Shown here one piece after another: positions 63,165-64,000 of a stretch of DNA of 64,000 nt (the first letter of the stretch is position 1; each line of letters begins with the position of its first letter). The stretch is from Actinomycetes bacterium (GTDB taxonomy: Bacteria; Actinomycetota; Acidimicrobiia; Acidimicrobiales; JAMCPL01), in contig JAKBVZ010000019.1 of NCBI GenBank assembly GCA_021841005.1, positions 124,001-188,000 on the forward strand, in the 5' to 3' direction. The notes beneath the pieces were generated by a model. The model did not search any database and had not been told where the DNA came from. It saw nothing but the letters and a program-made list of their open reading frames with translations. The position numbers were made by a program, and so were the translations under genes.

Positions 63165-63937
63165 AGACAGAAGGTGTGCGGACATGGTTGGTGGACCTCG
63201 ATGGGGTGGTCTGGCTTGCAGGCCAGCCGATTGCAGGCGCCCGGGAGGCTGTCGCCGCAGTGCGTGAGAGCGGTAGGAGAACGCTGTTTGTAACCAATAA
63301 TTCAGGACCGACGAAGTCCGTGCTGGTGTCGAGGTTGCACGATGCCGGTATAGATGCCGGATTCCACGAGATCGCTACGGTATCTGATGCTGCGGCCAGT
63401 CTACTCAGGGCAGGCGAAGACGTGTTCATTTGGGGAGAGGAGGGGCTCGTGGAGGCGGTGGAAGCCGCAGGAGGACGCATTGTCGATACACCAGCGAAGG
63501 CTGGAACTGTAGTAGTCGGCTGGAGCACATCGTTCGATTTCGATCTTCTTTCCCGGGTGTCGAGTGCGGTGAGAGATGGGGCACGCTTCATAGGAACCAA
63601 TGAGGACCCTACCCATCCGACCCCACATGGCTTGCAGCCAGGTACAGGAGCGTTACTGGCAGCTGTGGCCACGGCTAGCCACACCAAGCCTATCGTTGCA
63701 GGTAAGCCTCATGAGGCAATGGTCAACCTCGTGCACAAGATGTCCACTGGCGATCTGGAAGTTGTCATAGGGGATAGGCCTTCTACGGATGGCATTTTCG
63801 CGGCCAGACTGGGGCTGCCGTTTGCGCTGGTGAGTTCTGATGCGACAGCTAAGGAGGGTATGATCGATGAGGTGAGCCCGCTATGTCATGCACCCAGCCT
63901 ACTGGAGGTGGTCAATATTCTTTTCAGCTGTCTGTGA
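63152..63937 (+). CDS. HAD-IIA family phosphatase (NagD-like)
   Basis: A sugar- or glycerol-phosphate phosphatase of the HAD superfamily. Motif I is VDLDGVVW (nucleophile Asp about 15), motif II VTNNS, the Lys motif is AGKPHE and motif III GDRPSTDG. The cap-type IIA domain lies between (GWSTSFDFDLLS, GARFIGTNEDPTHP). ATG 63152 overlaps the MFS gene by 13 bases. In actinobacteria such a gene often precedes tlyA and nadK; the next gene begins at the window edge. Confidence 0.88.
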   Translation: MGRIETEGVRTWLVDLDGVVWLAGQPIAGAREAVAAVRESGRRTLFVTNNSGPTKSVLVSRLHDAGIDAGFHEIATVSDAAASLLRAGEDVFIWGEEGLVEAVEAAGGRIVDTPAKAGTVVVGWSTSFDFDLLSRVSSAVRDGARFIGTNEDPTHPTPHGLQPGTGALLAAVATASHTKPIVAGKPHEAMVNLVHKMSTGDLEVVIGDRPSTDGIFAARLGLPFALVSSDATAKEGMIDEVSPLCHAPSLLEVVNILFSCL

Positions 63938-63956
63938 GCAAACTTTGCACTCAATT

Positions 63957-63985
63957 TTGCGGATGATCGCCAGCGGTTGTACAAT
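63957..63985 (+). promoter_or_regulatory. Promoter for a leaderless gene at the window end
   Basis: TTGCGG (63957-63962), a 17-base spacer and TACAAT (63980-63985). An ATG lies 6 bases after the -10 box, where transcription should begin. Confidence 0.5.
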
Positions 63986-63991
63986 GGCGCT

Positions 63992-64000
63992 ATGACAGGA
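63992..64000 (+). CDS. Start of a gene continuing beyond the window
   Basis: Only the first three codons (Met-Thr-Gly) are inside the window. The ATG coincides with the expected transcription start of the promoter at 63957-63985. Nothing can be said of the product. Confidence 0.3.

Overview
The window is a gene-dense 64 kb stretch of a moderately GC-rich chromosome. It is almost certainly from an actinobacterium and best resembles deep-branching Acidimicrobiia-like lineages. The evidence is a SepIVA/DivIVA-like gene between coaD and DUF177-rpmF-plsX, an Rv1828/FtsR-like MerR regulator, an Rpf-type muralytic domain, a CCAEP-tail radical SAM protein, GTG/TTG starts and several apparently leaderless genes. 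The genus cannot be fixed from the sequence alone. No transposase, prophage, CRISPR array, rRNA or convincing tRNA gene was seen.

Layout. 0-8 kb: a Pit-type phosphate permease and its DUF47/PhoU-like partner, split by a more GC-rich cassette (small membrane protein, aquaporin, ParB-like-motif protein), then ribD-ribBA-ribH-hisG and a cold-shock-like gene. 8-11 kb: small hypotheticals and a minus-strand pair (CCAEP-tail radical SAM plus Cys-rich protein). 11-20.5 kb: an ABC exporter running into trpE-ygfZ-trpC-trpF-trpB-trpA and a NarL-type regulator. 20.6-29.2 kb: rpmB (minus), then fakA-recG-rsmD-coaD-sepIVA-like-DUF177-rpmF-plsX. 29.4-39.3 kb: rpf-like, surE, an aldose-epimerase-like gene, a PAS-GGDEF-EAL protein, pdxS-pdxT-yebC and a PilZ protein. 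39.4-43 kb: minus-strand thiamine operon thiO-thiS-thiG-thiD. 43-55 kb: gltB-gltD, an FtsR-like MerR gene and gcvT-gcvPA-gcvPB. 55-64 kb: a two-component system, der, a small zinc-ribbon protein, an Lrp-type RAM-domain protein, two MFS transporters, a HAD-IIA phosphatase and the first codons of another gene.

The most unusual signal is a family of dispersed micro-elements. Three loci (trpC/trpF junction; inside the sepIVA-like CDS; upstream of der) carry the same 32-bp palindromic core. Each copy is flanked by a different, locus-specific 33-35 bp direct repeat, and each has an overall period of 71-72 bp. The conserved piece therefore sits between duplicated host DNA, as expected if a short hairpin DNA was inserted at a long staggered break. 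Related but core-less duplications occur at the ATPase/permease, permease/trpE, aquaporin/ParB-like and gcvPA/gcvPB junctions, often copying a start codon or ribosome binding site. Many housekeeping proteins here also carry Gly/Ser/Thr-rich insertions, which may reflect the same tendency.

Pathway logic: the window holds nearly complete operons that each lack one expected member. Riboflavin lacks riboflavin synthase, trp lacks trpD and trpG, and glycine cleavage lacks gcvH. These must be encoded elsewhere. An EAL protein with a degenerate GGDEF motif lies about 3 kb from a PilZ protein, pointing to local c-di-GMP signalling.
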